From assembly GCA_045106335.1 (NCBI GenBank), contig JBGCEM010000057.1, positions 20,798-84,797 of the forward strand: DNA of 64,000 nt. Direction: 5' to 3'. Every line of letters starts with the position of its first letter. Position 1 is the first letter of the stretch. Both the position numbers and the translations under genes were made by a program. The DNA is from Aliishimia sp045106335 (GTDB lineage: Bacteria; Pseudomonadota; Alphaproteobacteria; Rhodobacterales; Rhodobacteraceae). The notes below the pieces were generated by a model, which was not told the DNA's origin, searched no databases, and saw only the letters and a list, made by a program, of their open reading frames with translations. Below, piece after piece: positions 61,020-64,000 of the stretch.

Positions 61020-62027
61020 ATGACAGTGCCTTTGATTGACCCTTTTCAACGCGCGATCACGTATCTGCGTGTCTCCGTAACGGATCGTTGCGATTTTCGA
61101 TGTGTGTATTGCATGTCCGAAAATATGACGTTTCTGCCGAAGAAAGAGCTTCTGACGTTAGAGGAGTTGGACCGCATGTGTTCGTCCTTTATTCGCCTGG
61201 GCGTGAAGAAATTGCGCATTACCGGCGGAGAACCTTTGGTGCGCCGCAATATCATGAGCTTTTTCAAAGATATGGGACGTCATTTGGAAAGTGGTGCGTT
61301 AGAGGAATTGACGCTGACCACCAACGGATCTCAGCTAGAGAAATACGCCGCCGATCTTTATGCGATTGGCGTGCGCCGGGTAAATGTCTCACTTGACACT
61401 TTGGATGAGCAAAAATTTGCAGATATCACGCGTTGGGGACGTTTGCCGCAAGTTCTGCGCGGGATTGACGCGGCTTTGGCTGCGGGCTTGCGAGTCAAAA
61501 TCAACGCGGTGGCCTTGAAAGATTTTAACGAAGACGAATTGCCCACCATCACCAATTGGTGCGCCGAACGCGGCATGGATTTGACCTGGATTGAAGTTAT
61601 GCCCATGGGCGACATCGGCAACGAAAACCGTTTGGGCCAATACTGGTCGCTTAAAGACGTGCGCGAAGCTTATGACACTGCTTTTTCCGTGACCGATCTG
61701 GACGAACGCACGGGCGGACCCGCGCGCTATGTGCGACTTGAAGACACGGGTCAGAAAATCGGGTTCATCACGCCGCTCAGCCACAATTTCTGTGAAAGCT
61801 GCAATCGGGTGCGCATCACCTGCACAGGCGAGATTTATATGTGCCTGGGCCAGGAGGATATGGCAGATCTGCGCCCCGCGCTGCGCAATAATCCCAGTGA
61901 TAACAAGCCTTTAGAAGACGCCATTTATGCCGCGATTGCGCTAAAGCCTAAAGGCCACGATTTTGATTATTCACGACAATCCTTGGATGGTCAAATGTCG
62001 CGCCACATGAGCCATACCGGCGGTTAA
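61020..62027 (+). CDS. moaA: GTP 3',8-cyclase MoaA, molybdenum cofactor synthesis
   Basis: A 335-residue radical-SAM enzyme. The N-terminal 4Fe-4S cluster uses Cys24, Cys28 and Cys31 (CDFRCVYC). The C-terminal cluster is in NFCESCNRVRITCTGEIYMC. The last residues are the essential Gly-Gly. It converts GTP to cyclic pyranopterin precursor with MoaC. No other moa genes are adjacent. ATG at 61020 is preceded by no strong ribosome-binding site but begins the conserved region. Confidence 0.96.
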   Translation: MTVPLIDPFQRAITYLRVSVTDRCDFRCVYCMSENMTFLPKKELLTLEELDRMCSSFIRLGVKKLRITGGEPLVRRNIMSFFKDMGRHLESGALEELTLTTNGSQLEKYAADLYAIGVRRVNVSLDTLDEQKFADITRWGRLPQVLRGIDAALAAGLRVKINAVALKDFNEDELPTITNWCAERGMDLTWIEVMPMGDIGNENRLGQYWSLKDVREAYDTAFSVTDLDERTGGPARYVRLEDTGQKIGFITPLSHNFCESCNRVRITCTGEIYMCLGQEDMADLRPALRNNPSDNKPLEDAIYAAIALKPKGHDFDYSRQSLDGQMSRHMSHTGG

Positions 62028-62034
62028 CGGGCCA

Positions 62035-63318
62035 GTGCGTGCGACGCCGCTGATGCGGACTTATTTTGCGGCAACGCGGGTACTTTTTCCGATCCTTTCT
62101 GCAATTGAGCGGAGAAAATTGCGCAAAGCCGGTGTCGTTCCCGCGCGTCTTAGCGAAAAATCTGGGATTGCAACGCTGGCCCGGCCCCAGGGAGCGCTCA
62201 TTTGGGTGCATGCGGCTTCGGTCGGAGAATCTCTGTCAGTCTTGGCATTGATCGCAAAGCTGGGAGAGAACCTGCCGCAAGCAAAGTTCTTAATTACTAG
62301 CGGAACGGCGACATCGGCGGCCATCTTAAGAGCACGACTTCCAGAACGCACGCACCACCAATTCGCGCCTTTAGATGCCCCTGGCCCGTTGCGGCGGTTC
62401 TTGGATCATTGGTCCCCAGATGCTGTTTTATTTGTCGAATCCGAGCTATGGCCGCGCATGCTATTTGATACCGCCCGCCGGGGCATTCCGATGGCGCTGA
62501 TCAATGCACGGCTCTCGCAGCGTTCTGTTCAACGCTGGAAAAAACGTGGCACAACGGCGCGCGCGCTGATCTCAAGCTTTGCAGTAATCACGACACAAAC
62601 TGCGCAAACCGCATCTGATCTGATTGCCCTTGGCGCAAATCAAGCACAGGTGCAAACGGGGCCAAACCTGAAAAGCTTGGCCGATCCGTTGCCCGTCGAT
62701 ACAGATCTGCTGAGCGATATGCAGCATACGCTACAGACCAGACCGGTTTGGATTGGTGCTTCGACACATCCTGGCGAAGAACAGATCATCCTAAAGGCAC
62801 ATGCCAAGCTTTTGAAATCCCATCCAGATCTTTGCCTTATCCTGGCGCCGCGGCATCCAGAGCGGGGCGATGAGGTTGCAGACCTGATATCACAGCAAGG
62901 ATGGGCACCGCTGCGTCGCAGCCAGGGCGCGCGCCCAACTGAACAGGTTTTCTTGGCCGATACATTGGGGGAATTGGGCACTTGGTATGCGATAAGCCGC
63001 ATCGTCTGCCTGGGCGGCGCGTTTCGCCCTCATGGCGGCCATAACCCAATTGAGCCGGCTCAAGCCGGGGCTGCTGTGATAACCGGGCCAGATGTTAAAA
63101 ATTTTCAAGACATATTTGATCAGATGCATAAGGCTGGGGCGGCGTTTATCGTGCAGACCTCGGATCAACTTTCCAACGTCGTTGGCCGTTTTCTGAATCA
63201 ACCAACCCGTTTAGACGCTGCCAGCCAAGCGGCAAAAACCTATGCCTCCGCCCAAGCCCATGGCTTGGATCAACTCGCCCAAAAAATCCAAAACGCATTG
63301 GACTTGCACGATGCCTGA
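62035..63318 (+). CDS. waaA: Kdo transferase WaaA (KdtA)
   Basis: A 427-residue GT30 enzyme with an N-terminal membrane anchor-like segment. LIWVHAASVGES, FVESELWPRML, GASTHPGEE, LAPRHPERG and GGAFRPHGGHNPIEPA are GT30 motifs. It adds Kdo to lipid IVA in the inner membrane, starting the LPS core. GTG at 62035 is the likely start; an ATG six codons later is possible. It follows moaA by seven bases and overlaps the next glycosyltransferase gene by eight bases. Confidence 0.93.
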   Translation: MRATPLMRTYFAATRVLFPILSAIERRKLRKAGVVPARLSEKSGIATLARPQGALIWVHAASVGESLSVLALIAKLGENLPQAKFLITSGTATSAAILRARLPERTHHQFAPLDAPGPLRRFLDHWSPDAVLFVESELWPRMLFDTARRGIPMALINARLSQRSVQRWKKRGTTARALISSFAVITTQTAQTASDLIALGANQAQVQTGPNLKSLADPLPVDTDLLSDMQHTLQTRPVWIGASTHPGEEQIILKAHAKLLKSHPDLCLILAPRHPERGDEVADLISQQGWAPLRRSQGARPTEQVFLADTLGELGTWYAISRIVCLGGAFRPHGGHNPIEPAQAGAAVITGPDVKNFQDIFDQMHKAGAAFIVQTSDQLSNVVGRFLNQPTRLDAASQAAKTYASAQAHGLDQLAQKIQNALDLHDA

Positions 63319-64000
63319 TCTGACCGATATCGACGTGATTGCCCCCAATTTCAAACGGCGCATGAGCGGCGTGACCTCGACTGTAATCCGTCTTGTGCCC
63401 TTGCAAGCGCGCCATATCAACATCGTGTCTTCTGGCCCGAAGTTGCCCCCAGATCTGCCACAAGTTCCAATGATGCAGCTGCTGCAATTGCCAAAGGATC
63501 GGCCCATCGTCTGGCACGCCCGACGGAATTCTGAAATGCTACCGGGCTTAATTTTGAAGCATGTGTTCCGCAAAAATCTGAAGCTGGTGTTCACCTCGGC
63601 GGCGCAACGGGATCATTCGACCTACACCAAGTGGTTGATTGGTCAGATGGATCATGTCATCGCCACGTCTGCGCGGGCCGCAGCATACCTTCAGGTACCT
63701 AACACCATTATCCATCACGGGATCGATACACAGACATTCCATCCCGTGGCGGACAAAGAAGCCTTGCGCGCCCAATTGAAATTGCCGCAAAACGGGCCTG
63801 TTATCGGCTGTTTTGGTCGCATTCGTCCGCAGAAAGGCTGCGATATCTTCGTAAACGCGATGATCCGTGTCTTGCGGGATATGCCGGAAGCGCATGCTGT
63901 TCTTATGGGCGGCGTGGGCGACAAATTTCAGGACTTCGCCAACGACCTGCAACACGACATCAAAATTGCCAATTTAAGCGACCGTTTCCGGATCCTACCA
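63311..64000 (+). CDS. LPS core glycosyltransferase (GT4, LpcC-like), truncated by the window
   Basis: The first 230 codons are present and the gene runs on past the window end. VIAPNFKRRMSGVTSTVIRL resembles Rhizobium LpcC, the mannosyltransferase that adds to Kdo. GIDTQTFHP and GCFGRIRPQKGCDIF are GT4 motifs for the nucleotide sugar. The donor sugar is inferred from the LpcC similarity and is not certain. It overlaps the waaA stop by eight bases, placing it in the same LPS core operon. Confidence 0.85.
   Translation, partial: MPDLTDIDVIAPNFKRRMSGVTSTVIRLVPLQARHINIVSSGPKLPPDLPQVPMMQLLQLPKDRPIVWHARRNSEMLPGLILKHVFRKNLKLVFTSAAQRDHSTYTKWLIGQMDHVIATSARAAAYLQVPNTIIHHGIDTQTFHPVADKEALRAQLKLPQNGPVIGCFGRIRPQKGCDIFVNAMIRVLRDMPEAHAVLMGGVGDKFQDFANDLQHDIKIANLSDRFRILP

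Overview
The window is a compact, gene-dense stretch of an alphaproteobacterial chromosome, most likely a marine Rhodobacterales (Roseobacter-group) bacterium. The main clue is the order dusB(nifR3)-ntrB-ntrC-ntrY-ntrX-trkA-trkH-hfq-hflX. Supporting clues are a fused ispDF, a TakPQM-type TRAP transporter, DUF2927 and DUF2852 proteins and an NtrC without GAFTGA. No rRNA, tRNA, CRISPR array, prophage or transposase was recognised.

Region by region. 1-2.5 kb: a 5'-truncated penicillin-acylase-type hydrolase and an RluE-type pseudouridine synthase. 2.5-14.4 kb: a minus-strand nitrogen/redox signalling and K+ uptake cluster ending in the RNA chaperone Hfq and the GTPase HflX. 14.6-18.0 kb: plus-strand ispDF-pgpA-cinA, then the ammonium channel amtB. 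18.1-24.5 kb: PrpD-like and COQ10-like genes, hpt, then a minus-strand cysS-(77 aa ORF)-cimA-NDUFAF6-like group linked by ATGA overlaps. 24.8-33.4 kb: AruH-like aminotransferase, non-pyrrolysine MttB homologue, GNAT, DUF2927 lipoprotein, a 53 aa membrane protein, a CoxE-like VWA protein, a P450 and an M48 protease. 33.4-38.3 kb: glnE-(91 aa)-rlmI-PIN. 38.4-40.9 kb: YbaK, DUF2852, RDD and the leucyltransferase Bpt. 41.2-45.7 kb: a TRAP system for small organic acids. 45.7-50.5 kb: a lower-GC segment with a short chemoreceptor-tip protein and ilvBN. 50.7-56.5 kb: XRE regulator, Rieske oxygenase, amidase, DegT aminotransferase and Gph. 56.6-64 kb: glmU-glmS-alkD, a lipoprotein, moaA, waaA and an LpcC-like glycosyltransferase cut by the window end.

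The best regulatory find is a complete transcription attenuator in front of ilvB. It has a consensus-like promoter, a 15-codon leader peptide with the run Leu-Val-Ile-Val-Val, an antiterminator helix, and a GC-rich terminator followed by eight T. Isoleucine is made by cimA in the same window (citramalate route) and by IlvBN, so branched-chain supply is a local theme. Nitrogen control is another: NtrBC/NtrYX, glnE and amtB are all here. A symmetric CGCC-N9-GGCG dyad about 150 bp before amtB is a candidate NtrC site for a sigma54-independent activator. Two imperfect inverted-repeat elements of about 105 bp sit at convergent gene junctions and touch the neighbouring stop codons. They look like interspersed, MITE-like repeats.
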